Shown here: positions 1-9,339 of the stretch, piece by piece
Layout of the letters: each line of letters begins with the position of its first letter
Numbering within the stretch: the first letter of the stretch is position 1
The notes under the pieces: model-generated
Told to the model about the DNA's origin: nothing
What the model saw: only the letters and a program-made list of their open reading frames with translations
Databases searched by the model: none
Virus record (IMG/VR): IMGVR_UViG_3300048833_000738
Span: 1-36,911 of that record
DNA length: 36,911 nucleotides
Source of the DNA: a virus
Strand: one strand, 5' to 3'
Translations under genes and position numbers: made by a program

Positions 1-747
1 TCATGGGAGGGTGCTCATGAGATCGAGGAGGTGAGAGACGTACTCGGTGCGCTCGTCGGTGGTCGGCAGAGCGTTGAGCCAGTGCAGGAGGTACAGTGCT
101 CCCTGCCAGAAGCCCTGCGCCGTGTTGCCGGCATTGGCGGCAATACGGGTGCGAGTTGTGCCGATGTTGGGCACGCAGGCCGTGCTGGTCGGTGCGCCTC
201 CGTCGATGGCGATGAAGATGCTGGCACCGTCCGACCAGCACTCGATGACGTGCTTGCCTGAGAAATCGACGGTCCCGTCCGACACGTTCGGGGACGCAGC
301 CCCGGAGCCGACGAACATGCGGGCGCGATTGACCCCGCCAAGCACGAATCGCTGGATGCGAACCTGATTGTTGGTCGTGGTGCCCAGCCCCCAGCCGCAG
401 ACCTGACGCGCTGTGGTGTCGGCCGGCAGCGCCTGCTGATCTACGATGGCGGCGAAGTAGAACGGGTTCCCGCCCGTTGGCATTGGCGTCGAGGCCAGCG
501 TAGCGTTGTCGTCCGAACCATCGGCGGTGAACCCGCCGGGTGGCAGGTAGCCGAGCTGTTGTAAGCCCGATGCCTGCGCAAAGTCGGCCGCCGAGATCAC
601 ATCGAGTATTGACGACGCCTTCGGAGGCGAGCCGGATACCGTGACGAGGCCGTCGCGGCGCCAGTCCACCGCCAGCACCAGCTTGCCGGCCAGCGCCTCA
701 TAGGGGTTGTAGCGCGGCACTCCGCCCGTGAGGCCGATCAGCGTCAC
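1..747 (-). CDS. Putative lectin-like tail fibre/receptor-binding protein
   Basis: A 248-residue protein at the far end of the tail operon, where phages usually keep host-recognition proteins. Its middle and C-terminal part alternates short beta-type segments with Gly/Thr/Asn-rich loops. It contains a stretch around GKHVIECWSDG and FIAIDGG that is typical of concanavalin/LamG-like jelly rolls. The start is GTG at 747, overlapping the stop of the upstream gene as GTGA, so translation is probably coupled. No catalytic motif is seen. The fold and the receptor-binding role are inferred from position and pattern. The stop codon is the first triplet of the window, so any further fibre or assembly gene would lie outside. 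Confidence 0.6.
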   Translation of the reverse strand: MTLIGLTGGVPRYNPYEALAGKLVLAVDWRRDGLVTVSGSPPKASSILDVISAADFAQASGLQQLGYLPPGGFTADGSDDNATLASTPMPTGGNPFYFAAIVDQQALPADTTARQVCGWGLGTTTNNQVRIQRFVLGGVNRARMFVGSGAASPNVSDGTVDFSGKHVIECWSDGASIFIAIDGGAPTSTACVPNIGTTRTRIAANAGNTAQGFWQGALYLLHWLNALPTTDERTEYVSHLLDLMSTLP

Positions 748-1706
748 GGCACGTCACCGACGAGCGTAAAGGCCACGTTCTTGCCAGTGGCGTCGAGCGA
801 GCCGGGGCCGATCACCTTGAGCAGCGTCCCCGCGCTGATCACCTTCGGCGTTCCACTTGCCGTGGCAAACGTGAACGCCCCGCCCGTGCTGATGGAGATC
901 GTGCCCACCGTAGTGCCGTCATTGGCCCACGTGCCGCCCTCCTTCACCGTCAGCGTGAGGGTCGATGCCGGGTTGGTGCCGATGTAGCCGGACGATCCGG
1001 CGAAGTTGGCCGGGAAGGTGATCTGCCGACCGGCAACGAAAGCATCAAGCACAGCATTGGCGCTCGGGAACCCCGCGAACCGGAAGGGCCAGTCATAGCT
1101 GGTGGTGCCATCGGCCCCATCAGCACCATCCGCACCGTCAGCCCCTGGTGCACCCGGTGCGCCATCCGCACCGTCCGCGCCCGGCGCACCATCGGCTCCG
1201 GGCGGTCCGGCCGCGCCCTCTGGCCCGCCAACGAGGATCGCATCAGACCAGTCGGCCGAAGCGGCGGTTTCCTTGATGAACACTACGGGATCGGTGATCG
1301 CCCCGCCATCGCCATCGATCGACAGGTAGGCGAACCCCGTCGCCTCGTCGTCGTGGACGTCCCGGTCGGCGAACAGGCCGAAGGCGTCGATGCCGATGCC
1401 AGTGTTCGTCACCTTCGTCAGCAGCTCGAGCACCTGCCGGGTCCGCTCCTGGACGCGGGTCGTGTCGGGCGTGATCAGCACCTCGTAGGCATCGCCCTCT
1501 AGGGCGGTACCGGGCCACGGGTTGATGCTGAGAGAAGTGTCCGAGGTAGCGTCGGCCGTGACGCGGGCGACCAGCCCCTGCGCCGGATCGGTGAACAGGT
1601 CGCCGGCGTAGATCTTGCCGGCCCAGCCGGTACCGACGCCGGTCACGAGTGTGCCGCCGTTGGCGACGGTCACAGTGCCGGTATCGTAGTAGGTCGGTGA
1701 AGGCAT
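744..1706 (-). CDS. Tail fibre protein with collagen-like repeat
   Basis: A 320-residue fibre protein. Residues about 1-95 form a compact beta-rich N-terminal domain of the kind that attaches fibres to the tail. Residues about 158-198 are uninterrupted Gly-X-Y triplets (GPP, GAD, GAP), a collagen-like rod that would trimerise. The last 110 residues are a Thr/Ser/Gly-rich beta domain, probably the distal tip. An ATG at 1706 is preceded by AAGGGGA. It lies between two other adhesin-like genes in the tail operon. The repeat domain is seen directly; the attachment and tip roles are inferred. Confidence 0.75.
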   Translation of the reverse strand: MPSPTYYDTGTVTVANGGTLVTGVGTGWAGKIYAGDLFTDPAQGLVARVTADATSDTSLSINPWPGTALEGDAYEVLITPDTTRVQERTRQVLELLTKVTNTGIGIDAFGLFADRDVHDDEATGFAYLSIDGDGGAITDPVVFIKETAASADWSDAILVGGPEGAAGPPGADGAPGADGADGAPGAPGADGADGADGADGTTSYDWPFRFAGFPSANAVLDAFVAGRQITFPANFAGSSGYIGTNPASTLTLTVKEGGTWANDGTTVGTISISTGGAFTFATASGTPKVISAGTLLKVIGPGSLDATGKNVAFTLVGDVP

Positions 1707-1715
1707 CGTGTCCCC

Positions 1716-2549
1716 TTAGCTGCGACGGCCGAAATAACCCCGAACATCGACGCTGTAGGTCGATGCGTAGTTGGTCGGGTCGGTGGTTGTGACGGGATCA
1801 GACCCCGTCCGTTGGTGGGTGATGAAGTCGGCCGGGTTGCCGTCGGTGTTGATGATCCGATTGGACGACTTTCGGTAGGGGCTCGAGGTGCTGGTCCAGA
1901 CGCTGATGCCTGGAGTTCCGTTGTCCTCGAATATCCCGCCCTCGTTATCACCGGCAGTGCTGAAGATGGCACCGGCGGGCCAGTCGCCCCAGGTGCGGTT
2001 GCTACCCCCGCAGGGTGGCCCCACTGTCTGCTCCAGCACGAGACGGAGGTAGCCGCCCTCTATAACGAGATGCAGCGCTCTGGCGAACCCAAGCCCGACC
2101 TCCAGCAAGCCTGAGCCTTGCCACGGCATCCAGACGTTCTGGGGCTGGAGCGGCGTCAACGAACGCGTCGCCCAGGTATGGCTGGGGCTAACGGTCCGGT
2201 TGAGCCTCAGGTGGCCGACGAAGAAGTCGGCGCCAGCTGGCGCGGCCACGAGGTTGACGGAGCTCTCATACTCCTGCGGCGTCCGCGTGAAGAAGACCTG
2301 GGCTGTGTTGTTCTGGTTGTGGCTGTCCGGCACGTCCGGCGCCGGGTTGAACCCGCGATCATCGCGACCGCGCCATGCATATATCCAGCTCTTGGGCGGG
2401 TCCGGGAAGGCTGCCGACACGCTACTGAACGATTGAAGCGTAGGTAGCAGGCACACCAGGGTTCCCGACGTCTTGGCCACATCCCGCCCGTCGTAGGTGA
2501 TGACCATCTGCCCGGCGTCGGGATCGATCTCCATACCGCCGATGGTCAT
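1716..2549 (-). CDS. Probable tail fibre/tip-associated protein, function unknown
   Basis: A 277-residue protein. The start was placed at ATG 2549 because it forms an ATGA overlap with the stop of the gene before it. A longer in-frame extension up to 2654 would lie inside that gene and has arginine-rich, out-of-frame character. The protein is rich in Trp, Gly, Asn and Thr, has a Cys-Gly-Gly segment near its centre, and has no recognisable catalytic motif. Its place between the tail tip protein and the collagen fibre suggests a baseplate or fibre component. I do not recognise the family. Confidence 0.6.
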   Translation of the reverse strand: MTIGGMEIDPDAGQMVITYDGRDVAKTSGTLVCLLPTLQSFSSVSAAFPDPPKSWIYAWRGRDDRGFNPAPDVPDSHNQNNTAQVFFTRTPQEYESSVNLVAAPAGADFFVGHLRLNRTVSPSHTWATRSLTPLQPQNVWMPWQGSGLLEVGLGFARALHLVIEGGYLRLVLEQTVGPPCGGSNRTWGDWPAGAIFSTAGDNEGGIFEDNGTPGISVWTSTSSPYRKSSNRIINTDGNPADFITHQRTGSDPVTTTDPTNYASTYSVDVRGYFGRRS

Positions 2550-3421
2550 GGTGCCTGAACCTCGAGGATCTCGCTCGGCGACCAGGTGCCGTCGTAGTAC
2601 ATGGGGGCGCCATAGGTGAGGGTATCCGTGGAGAACGTGCCGCCTGGCGCCCAAATCCCCTGTTTGATGGTGTTCGGCAGCGGGTCGACCGTCGTGCCGT
2701 TTGACTTGGCGAGACGAAAGCCTCCGTTCTTGAGGTCAAGGGTCCTGCCGTAGGGAAGCCCCAGCGGTGAGCCGCCCGGCACGACCTGAAGGTAGCGACG
2801 ATCGTTCCGGAAGCGGCCGTCGCCCATCGAGAAGAGGCCCGTGTCCGGATCGAAGTCCAGCAGCCGCGGCGGGTCATTTCCTTCCGCGGCCCGCTGCGGC
2901 CGAAACCCGATCAGTCGATAGTCCTGAGAGAGGGCAGTAAGACCCGCCAGACCCCTTGTCCGGAACTCGCGCAGGAAAACCTTGGTGCTGCTCGTGTGGA
3001 CTGTCATGTAGCGCGCGGCGCCGTCGGCGGAGACCGGCACTTGGATCGGGTAGCCAGGAACCAGGATGTCCGCTCCGACCGCCGCAAAGACCACGGGCTC
3101 GTAGCCGGCCGAGTGGGTGAATACGTCCCAGTCGGTGGTGGCCGCATCGACGTCGAAAGCGACCGACTGATTGGCGCCGTTATCCGCAGCGGTCGAGCCT
3201 GCCGCCGTGGCGGCATGGTGCACCGTAACCGTGGTGTCGAAGAGCACCTCCATGTTGTCGAGCAGGCTGTGCCAGTAGAGGAAGGCGAGGTTCCCCTCCG
3301 GGTCGTTCAGCGGTGCGTTGCGCGCCGCGTCCGGATCGGCGGGATCACCCGTGGCGACGGGCTCGTCATAGAGCGCGACATTGCCGGTGTCGGGGTCGGT
3401 CATAAAGGCCCACTTGACCAT
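2546..3421 (-). CDS. Probable distal tail protein, function unknown
   Basis: A 291-residue protein directly after the tail tip gene. Its ATG at 3421 overlaps the stop of the upstream gene (TGATG). It begins with a short domain in which residues such as DPDTGNVALYDEP suggest a beta strand/turn repeat. A similar DPDTGLFSMGDGRF element occurs around residue 195, and the next protein starts with another DPDAGQM element. These short DPD-G-G repeats may be a structural motif shared between the two fibre-associated proteins. No enzyme motif is seen. Placement as a virion protein rests on operon position. Confidence 0.6.
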   Translation of the reverse strand: MVKWAFMTDPDTGNVALYDEPVATGDPADPDAARNAPLNDPEGNLAFLYWHSLLDNMEVLFDTTVTVHHAATAAGSTAADNGANQSVAFDVDAATTDWDVFTHSAGYEPVVFAAVGADILVPGYPIQVPVSADGAARYMTVHTSSTKVFLREFRTRGLAGLTALSQDYRLIGFRPQRAAEGNDPPRLLDFDPDTGLFSMGDGRFRNDRRYLQVVPGGSPLGLPYGRTLDLKNGGFRLAKSNGTTVDPLPNTIKQGIWAPGGTFSTDTLTYGAPMYYDGTWSPSEILEVQAP

Positions 3422-5793
3422 CAGCTGCCCCCGCTCACCCGAAACGCGCCGGTAGTGAGGTTCCAGAAGTTGCCGGCCGGGCCCTCGATCGTGCCCACGC
3501 GCAGGTCGCGGATCACCGCCCCGTCCTCGTCAAACATCGCCTCCACATTGGTTCCGCCATCGGTGGTGATGACGGTCTGGCTGGCATCCAGCACGATGCG
3601 CGACACGCCAAGGTCCGTGACCTCGAGATAGATGCCGGCCGAGGCGAAGGCCTCGCCGACAACTCGCAGCTGAAGAGCCCACCTAGCCGCCACTCCGGTC
3701 GGCGCCGCGACCGCTTCCCAGCGCACCAGCACCTCGGCAGAGTTGCCACCCATTGCCGCATAGAGGCTGCTGAGCGCAGTCGCGATCGCGCCACCCGGCC
3801 CGAGCGCCACCTCGATCACCTCGTCGAAGCTGGCCGTCAGTTCGTCGAGCTGCACCTTGGTGCTACGCCGCAGCTGGTCGAACGTGTCGAAGTTGGCGAG
3901 GTCCTGCTCTGCCACCAGCCGACCGGTGATCTCGAGCTTGCGCAGCACGTCGCGGACGCTCGAGCCGATCCACCTGATCTGTTCGGCGATCTCACCCGCA
4001 AGCTCATCGAGCTCGATGTCGATATCGGCGGCCGTCAGCTTCACGTTGGGCGTCGTGACATCGAGCCAGGCGCTCCATTCCGTCTCGCGGCCCGAGAACG
4101 GCAGATAGATGCCGCGCGCCTCGTAGGGCTGCGCCGGCAGCAGGGCGCTGGCGACGATGTAGATGGCCGGCGCCACGATGGCCGGGTCGTAGGGATACTC
4201 GCCGTCGAAGAATGGATCGGTCTCGCCGTCGCGCCGGATCTGCACCCGCACGGCACGGACATCGACCAGTCCCGCGGCGAAGCCCACCTCGATCCCCGGC
4301 CGCCGAGCCTGGGCGGCGTCGTCGACATGGGTGTAGGGCGCGACCGACCATCCGGTCATGGGCTGCGGCGCCGGCCGCGCAATCGTGAGCGGCGCGATGT
4401 CGTAGGGCAGCTCGTAGTCGCTGCTCCAGTCGTAGTCGGCCGGGTCGATTTCCTGCAGCCCGACCAGCTGGCTGGCGCTCGACCGGTCCTCCATCACGGT
4501 GATCAGGAAGGCCTTGTCCTCGTAGCCGTTGCGAACGGAGGTCCACTCCGCGACATCGAGCACCTCGTACTCCCACCACTCCGGGGGCATGGTGTGGCTG
4601 TGCCGGCGGAACCGCCGCGCCTCCTCGATGGCGGGCCGCATGAGGCGCTGCACCTGGTTGGGGAAGGGCACGGCGTCGAAGCTTGTCGAGAACGGCAGGC
4701 GGCGGCCGTCGTCCTGGCTCTCCCAGGTGGAGCTGTAGCGGGGCGGAGCCTCCTTCGTTTCCCAGCCTTCCGCCGGCTCCGGGTAGGTCGCCGTGATGGC
4801 GTTGAACGTGGCCTCGAGCCCTGGGAAGGGTTCGAAGCTCTGCCCCTCGGTGATGATCACGTCCTCGTCGGTGAAGCTGATCACCGGCGCATCGGGCTCG
4901 CCCACCAGGATCTTGTAGATGCCGCCGATCTCGGCAATGCGACCCGAGCATGCCTTGAGCAGATCATCGATGACCTCGTGCGGTTCCTGATCCACCCGCA
5001 CCTCGAGCCCGAAGCGGAAGCGCTTCTCGGTGCCACCACCCTCGAGATCGACGAGCGCGTCGCACTTGTCCATCTGAGGTTCCCACACTGCCGAGGGCAG
5101 GTGGTGCGCGGCGATGCCCTGCGGCCCCCACAGCCAGGCGCCCTCATAGCTGAAGCCGCGCAGCACGTTGTCGATCGCCACCGCCGGGTTTTCGTGCTCG
5201 TCGTCCCCGCGCGGATCGTCGAGCGCGATGCCGTCGAGCTCCCACACCACCTCGGGTTCACGGTTGAAGATTTCGCGGTTGAAGAGCGCCGTCGTGATGC
5301 CGTAGGCGACGCCTCGGCCGATCATGTCGGTCTGCCACGGCCGATCGGGGTGCAAGCCGAAGGCCGAGATGAGCAGGCTGTCCGCCGTGGTCTGGTTGCC
5401 GTCGTTGAAGCGCACCCACAGGTGATCCTTGCTGCCCTTGCGGAACTCGAGCACCGGATAGCCTCGGGTGGCATGAGGCGTATCGCCCAGCGTGCAGCGG
5501 GCGCCGTTCACCAGCAGCCCGGCCAGCCCGCGGACGGGCAGGTCGGATAGGGTGAATACCTTGGTCAGGTAGGCGTTGGGTGTGTCCCCGGCGTTGCCCC
5601 AGGTGCCGGCGTATTCGAGCTTTCCGGCAGTCGCGTACCAGCCCATGATGAATGCCAGCGGGTGGTCGCCGCCCACCTGCGCCGTGCCCTGGAAGCCCGA
5701 GGCCTTCGCCTTGGGCTTGTTCATGTTCTTGATCAGGGTACCGGCGACGTTGAGGACGGCGCCGACGATGATCTGGATCAGCCAGAGTTCCAT
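3421..5793 (-). CDS. Tail tip protein (gpJ/TipJ-like host specificity protein)
   Basis: A 790-residue protein, the size and place of a siphophage central tail tip protein. A hydrophobic N-terminus (MELWLIQIIVGAVLN) is followed by a conserved tail-hub type region. In the middle are Trp/Pro-rich motifs (YPEPAEGW, MPPEWWEYEVLD) typical of the phage_tail_3/TipJ group. Around residues 480-600 there is a fibronectin-III-like segment, then a helical stretch, and a beta-rich C-terminal end that is probably exposed. The start at ATG 5793 was chosen because it overlaps the upstream stop as TGATG; an in-frame codon eight residues earlier lies inside that gene. It should form the tail tip and take part in receptor contact and DNA ejection. 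Confidence 0.8.
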   Translation of the reverse strand: MELWLIQIIVGAVLNVAGTLIKNMNKPKAKASGFQGTAQVGGDHPLAFIMGWYATAGKLEYAGTWGNAGDTPNAYLTKVFTLSDLPVRGLAGLLVNGARCTLGDTPHATRGYPVLEFRKGSKDHLWVRFNDGNQTTADSLLISAFGLHPDRPWQTDMIGRGVAYGITTALFNREIFNREPEVVWELDGIALDDPRGDDEHENPAVAIDNVLRGFSYEGAWLWGPQGIAAHHLPSAVWEPQMDKCDALVDLEGGGTEKRFRFGLEVRVDQEPHEVIDDLLKACSGRIAEIGGIYKILVGEPDAPVISFTDEDVIITEGQSFEPFPGLEATFNAITATYPEPAEGWETKEAPPRYSSTWESQDDGRRLPFSTSFDAVPFPNQVQRLMRPAIEEARRFRRHSHTMPPEWWEYEVLDVAEWTSVRNGYEDKAFLITVMEDRSSASQLVGLQEIDPADYDWSSDYELPYDIAPLTIARPAPQPMTGWSVAPYTHVDDAAQARRPGIEVGFAAGLVDVRAVRVQIRRDGETDPFFDGEYPYDPAIVAPAIYIVASALLPAQPYEARGIYLPFSGRETEWSAWLDVTTPNVKLTAADIDIELDELAGEIAEQIRWIGSSVRDVLRKLEITGRLVAEQDLANFDTFDQLRRSTKVQLDELTASFDEVIEVALGPGGAIATALSSLYAAMGGNSAEVLVRWEAVAAPTGVAARWALQLRVVGEAFASAGIYLEVTDLGVSRIVLDASQTVITTDGGTNVEAMFDEDGAVIRDLRVGTIEGPAGNFWNLTTGAFRVSGGS

Positions 5794-6401
5794 CAGTTGC
5801 CGCCCTTCTCGCCCCACCAGTAGTCATAGCTGGTGATGCCGCCATAGCGCCGGAACCGGTCACCCAAGCGCAGCCGCTGCTGCTCGTCGCTGCGCCTGGC
5901 GGGGTTGGTGCGCGTCAGTTCTCGCGTGGAGCTGACCATCCGGATGGTGATGCTGCCGCGCCCGCCGGCGGCCGGTGTCTCGATCGGCGCGCCGTTGATA
6001 AGGCCGAGGCGCCGGATGCGTGGCGCGGCGACCAGAAGCATCGACGCCGGGTCTAGGTGGCCGCGATGGATCTGCATGACCGCGCCCCGGCAGTCATGGC
6101 CGCGCACCATATCCAGGACGCCGGGATGCAGCTGGTTCAGCACCACGTTGGTGGTGTTGACCTCGATCCCGATCTTCATGGGGATCGGGTCGATATCGAG
6201 GATCGGCCGGTTATCGCCCAGGTAGGCCCGGTTGACGATCTCGCCTGTCACGCCGTCGAGGATGTTGAGCGACACGTCTTCGCCGAAGGTGGTGAAGCCC
6301 CAGGTGTCCTCGCCCTTGGTCACCAGGACGAAGTCGCGGACGACGATGCGATCGCGGTTACGGATGGCGCCCTGGGTGGCGACGTCGAGGGGGCGCACCA
6401 T
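5793..6401 (-). CDS. Tail hub-type protein
   Basis: A 202-residue protein between the distal tail protein and the tail tip protein. The mainly beta-type first 140 residues and the C-terminal motif ELTRTNPARRSDEQQ followed by an aromatic WW tail are characteristic, in my recollection, of small hub proteins in GTA-like and Mu-like siphophages of alphaproteobacteria. It probably forms part of the ring joining tail tube and tip. ATG at 6401 overlaps the stop of the previous gene. The exact family could not be checked. Confidence 0.55.
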   Translation of the reverse strand: MVRPLDVATQGAIRNRDRIVVRDFVLVTKGEDTWGFTTFGEDVSLNILDGVTGEIVNRAYLGDNRPILDIDPIPMKIGIEVNTTNVVLNQLHPGVLDMVRGHDCRGAVMQIHRGHLDPASMLLVAAPRIRRLGLINGAPIETPAAGGRGSITIRMVSSTRELTRTNPARRSDEQQRLRLGDRFRRYGGITSYDYWWGEKGGN

Positions 6402-7057
6402 CAGCCGGCCGCCAGCGTCTGGATAACTGAGAAGCGCAGCCGGTGGGTCACGCTGGTCACCTGGTCCACGGCAAGGCTGCGCGGCACCAGCTTCACCTTG
6501 GCCACAGGTTTCAGCAGCGCCACCTCTTGCGCTGGCGCGATCCAGGGCCTGAGGTGCGGCCGCAGTTCCACCGGGCCGGCCACCCCGGCACCGTTCGCCG
6601 TCACCGGGGCAGCGAGCTGCAGCAACGCCGTGCGCGCCGGCGCACCTGCGGTCACGGACAGCAACGTGCCCTGTGGTAGCACGAAGCCGGCCGGCAGGCC
6701 GGCGAGTGTCAGCTCCTTGCGGTTCGTCTCGATCGACTGGATCGTCACCGTAGAGCCGGCCAGCAGTGCACCGGTGGGGTCTGTCGCGGGGTACGACCGG
6801 CGCGGGTCGAACAGGTAGAAGGCGTTGATCGCGCCATCGAGGGTGTTGAAGCGGGCGCGCAGGCCTTCGATCGTCTCGATGTCGGCCGCGATCGTCGAGC
6901 AGCTGGCTGACCAGAGCCGCGGCCCGAGGTCGGCCGCCAGCTGCTCGCCGGCGCCGGTACCGGAAAGCTCCTGATCCTCGCCGAGCGACCAGGTCACAGT
7001 CTCGATCGGCAGCAGGTCGGCCAGGTTCTGCCGGCTGAGTGGAAGGGAAAGCACCAT
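6401..7057 (-). CDS. Distal tail protein
   Basis: A 218-residue protein right after the tape measure gene, the usual place of the distal tail (Dit-type) protein that caps the tube. It is beta-rich with many Val/Leu/Thr strands. A segment NAFYLFDPRRSYP around residue 80 is of the type found in distal tail proteins, where an aromatic/Pro loop follows a strand. ATG at 7057 lies two bases after the tape measure stop region, so the genes are cotranscribed. Assignment is by position and general character. Confidence 0.6.
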   Translation of the reverse strand: MVLSLPLSRQNLADLLPIETVTWSLGEDQELSGTGAGEQLAADLGPRLWSASCSTIAADIETIEGLRARFNTLDGAINAFYLFDPRRSYPATDPTGALLAGSTVTIQSIETNRKELTLAGLPAGFVLPQGTLLSVTAGAPARTALLQLAAPVTANGAGVAGPVELRPHLRPWIAPAQEVALLKPVAKVKLVPRSLAVDQVTSVTHRLRFSVIQTLAAG

Positions 7058-7058
7058 C

Positions 7059-8948
7059 TCAACCCCTCGCCAGCGGGTCGGCGTTGATGCCAGCGACGCG
7101 CTCCGGCAGCTGGAAGCGGTCGTAGCGGTCGATCGCGTCGGCGATCGCCTGCGTCACCTCGGACTGCGTCAGGTTCGTGCCGTTGATGGTGATGTTGAGC
7201 GAGCCGCGATCGCCCCCGGCGCCGAGACTGCCGAGGCTTGAGTTCGGCAGCACCATGGCCCCGCGCGAGGTACCGATGATCGGCTCCGGTCCTTCCTCGC
7301 CGACGATGCCGAACGTACCGGTCGGGATCAGGCCGCCATCGGCGAAGAAGCCCGAGAAGATGGTGCCCAGCATGTTGCCGAAGTCGCCGCCGCCCTGCAT
7401 GCCCTGGTTCATGAAGAAGCTGCCGGCCTGGATAAGCAGGTCGCCCAGGATGCCGAGCAGCTCGCCACCCGTAACGACGCCGTCCTCCATTGCATCGACG
7501 ATGCTGGCAACGGCGGTCTTTCCTGCCTGGCCGAGCGCGGCATAGAGGTCCTTCTGCCGCTCGAGCTGGTCTTCGTGTTCCTGCGTCTCGGTGATGAGCG
7601 CGCGGATCTCCTTGCCCTGGTCACTGGTGGCGCTCACGCCGGCGCGGCGGATGGCGTTGAGGATGCCCTGCTCGCGGGCATTGAGCCCGACTATGTCGCG
7701 CTCGTGCTTGAGATCGTCGATCAGGTCCTGGACAGCATCGCGCTGCTTTTGCGTCGCGTCGGTGGTGAAGGTTTGCCCGGCATATGGGTTGATCGTGCCC
7801 GGCGTCACCGACGTGTCGGAGCCGGCACTCTGCTCGGCGGCCCGGCGATCCAGCTCCCCCTGGATTGTCCTCATCCGGTCCTGCCAGTTCTGCATCTCGA
7901 CGCCGAGCTGCTCGAGGCGCGCCCCTCCGTTGAGGGTCTGCGCCTCGGCATGCGCCGTGGCGTAGAGCCGATCGAGCTGGGCGAACTCGGCCTTCAGTCC
8001 TTCCGTGCTGACCTCGCCATCGCCACTGGCGAGGAAATCCTTGAGACCGCGCAGCGCCTGGTGCGCAGCGACCGCTGCATCGGCGATGCCGTTGATGATC
8101 GAAAGGATCAGCTGTCCAAAGCCCATCGCGGCACTGACGAACTCCTCGCTCGACAGTGTGGCGATCAGCTTCTCGATCGTGTCACGAAGGTCTGCTGCGT
8201 TGCCCCGGCCGGTCACCAGGTCCTCGAAGGCGGTCTCCCACACCTTCCGAGCCACCGCGAGCGACTTTGTCAGCCCGCCGAAGCCGGCCTCGGCGACCCC
8301 CTTCACCTGCGCCTCGAGCGCCTCGAGTACGACCTTCTGCGCCGAGAGCTTGTCGTTGGTGTCGAGGAAGGCGGCCGCCATCGCCTTCTGCTCGTCGGTG
8401 AGCTTGATGCCCCGCTTCGACAGCATGGCCATGCCGTTGATCGGGTCATCCAGGGCCCGCGACAGACCTTCGATGTTCTGCCGCAGGTCACCGCCCCAGG
8501 CCGCTGCCATGTCGTCGGCGAGTTCGATCGTGCGGAAGTAGGTCTCGCGGCTGAAGCCGAAGCTCGCGAGGTTCGCCGCGACCGCCATGACTTCCTCGGC
8601 GGCGCGCCCGGTCTTGTTCTCGAGCTTGTCTGCCCAGGCCTCGATTTCGGCGGCCGACGTTTGGGCGGTGTTGCCGCTGTTCTTCAGCGCGCGATCGACC
8701 TGGGCGCTGGCCTTGCGCATCTGCTCGAGGCGAACGACCGCATCGACTATGCCTTTCGAAAGCGCTGCCGCCCCGCCGACGCCGGCGGCAATCGCCATGG
8801 CCTTGCCGAGCTGCAACGCGCGACGACCGACATCGTCAAAGACCTTGCCGAGCCCTTCCGCCTTCTTTTCTGCCCGGTCGACACCCTGGTTGAACTTGCG
8901 ATCGTCGGTGTCGAGATCGAGGAGCGCTTCACCAAGCCTCTCAGCCAT
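7059..8948 (-). CDS. Tail tape measure protein
   Basis: A 629-residue protein, the largest helical protein of the tail cluster. The N-terminus (LGEALLDLDTDDRKFNQGVDRAEK... region) is a typical tape measure start: a helical repeat, then a Gly/Ala-rich membrane-like segment at about residues 50-70. A central region has long helices. The C-terminus has the FADGGLIPTGTFGIVGE-type motif often seen at the end of these proteins. If a residue spans about 1.5 angstroms, the tail would be roughly 95 nm long. It overlaps the chaperone T reading frame by 8 bases. It sets tail length and is injected with DNA. Confidence 0.92.
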   Translation of the reverse strand: MAERLGEALLDLDTDDRKFNQGVDRAEKKAEGLGKVFDDVGRRALQLGKAMAIAAGVGGAAALSKGIVDAVVRLEQMRKASAQVDRALKNSGNTAQTSAAEIEAWADKLENKTGRAAEEVMAVAANLASFGFSRETYFRTIELADDMAAAWGGDLRQNIEGLSRALDDPINGMAMLSKRGIKLTDEQKAMAAAFLDTNDKLSAQKVVLEALEAQVKGVAEAGFGGLTKSLAVARKVWETAFEDLVTGRGNAADLRDTIEKLIATLSSEEFVSAAMGFGQLILSIINGIADAAVAAHQALRGLKDFLASGDGEVSTEGLKAEFAQLDRLYATAHAEAQTLNGGARLEQLGVEMQNWQDRMRTIQGELDRRAAEQSAGSDTSVTPGTINPYAGQTFTTDATQKQRDAVQDLIDDLKHERDIVGLNAREQGILNAIRRAGVSATSDQGKEIRALITETQEHEDQLERQKDLYAALGQAGKTAVASIVDAMEDGVVTGGELLGILGDLLIQAGSFFMNQGMQGGGDFGNMLGTIFSGFFADGGLIPTGTFGIVGEEGPEPIIGTSRGAMVLPNSSLGSLGAGGDRGSLNITINGTNLTQSEVTQAIADAIDRYDRFQLPERVAGINADPLARG

Positions 8949-9339
8949 TGGCGGCCTCCTCTGGAGGTGCCTTCGCCGGAGCGATCACGACATTGATCCC
9001 CATCGCTGCGAGGGCCTCGGGCGTCGCCGGCGTCGCAGCACCGCTTGCCCCCTGCGCCGCCTGGGAGAGCCTTCCGACGTAGCGCTGCCGATCAAAGCGG
9101 CGCATCGAGCCGAACGCAACGGTCATGGCGTTTATGCTGGCCAGCTCACGCTGGGCCTCGAGGCGCGGCAGCATGGTCAGGTAGGCCCGGAGGAGTGCGG
9201 CCGGCGCCCGGTGGAGCCACCAGTCTGGCGCGCCCCCATAGGCCTGCTGAAGCCGTGGGATGGTCTCGGCCCAATCGACTTTACGGCGCTTGTGACGGCT
9301 CCTGCGCGGCGCGCCCGGTGACTGAGCAGGAGCACGGTA
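8941..9339 (-). CDS. Tail assembly chaperone, downstream (T-like) frame
   Basis: This is the second frame of a gpG-gpGT pair. The frame is open from at least 9339 to 8941 and reads through KVDWAETIPRLQQAYGGAPDWWLHRAP into the C-terminal part, with no good start of its own at the upstream end. It would be made as the tail of a fusion to the 9177-9632 protein after a -1 shift, giving about 98 + 132 = 230 residues. An internal ATG at 9174 exists but would discard the conserved Trp-rich segment. The place directly before the tape measure gene fits a chaperone that binds it. Confidence 0.65.
   Translation of the reverse strand, partial: YRAPAQSPGAPRRSRHKRRKVDWAETIPRLQQAYGGAPDWWLHRAPAALLRAYLTMLPRLEAQRELASINAMTVAFGSMRRFDRQRYVGRLSQAAQGASGAATPATPEALAAMGINVVIAPAKAPPEEAANG

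Noticed and set aside
1102-1230. Repetitive stretch as a CRISPR array or DNA repeat
   Set aside because: It encodes Gly-X-Y triplets of a collagen-like fibre domain; repeats are in frame and without spacers.
4327-5550. Long plus-strand ORF (407 aa) opposite the tail tip gene
   Set aside because: Antisense shadow in a high-GC gene. Arg/Val/Glu/His-rich composition without folded-protein pattern; the minus-strand protein has clear family features.
7575-8996. Plus-strand ORF (473 aa) opposite the tape measure gene
   Set aside because: Shadow of the tape measure gene; no domain, no ribosome site and unlikely composition.
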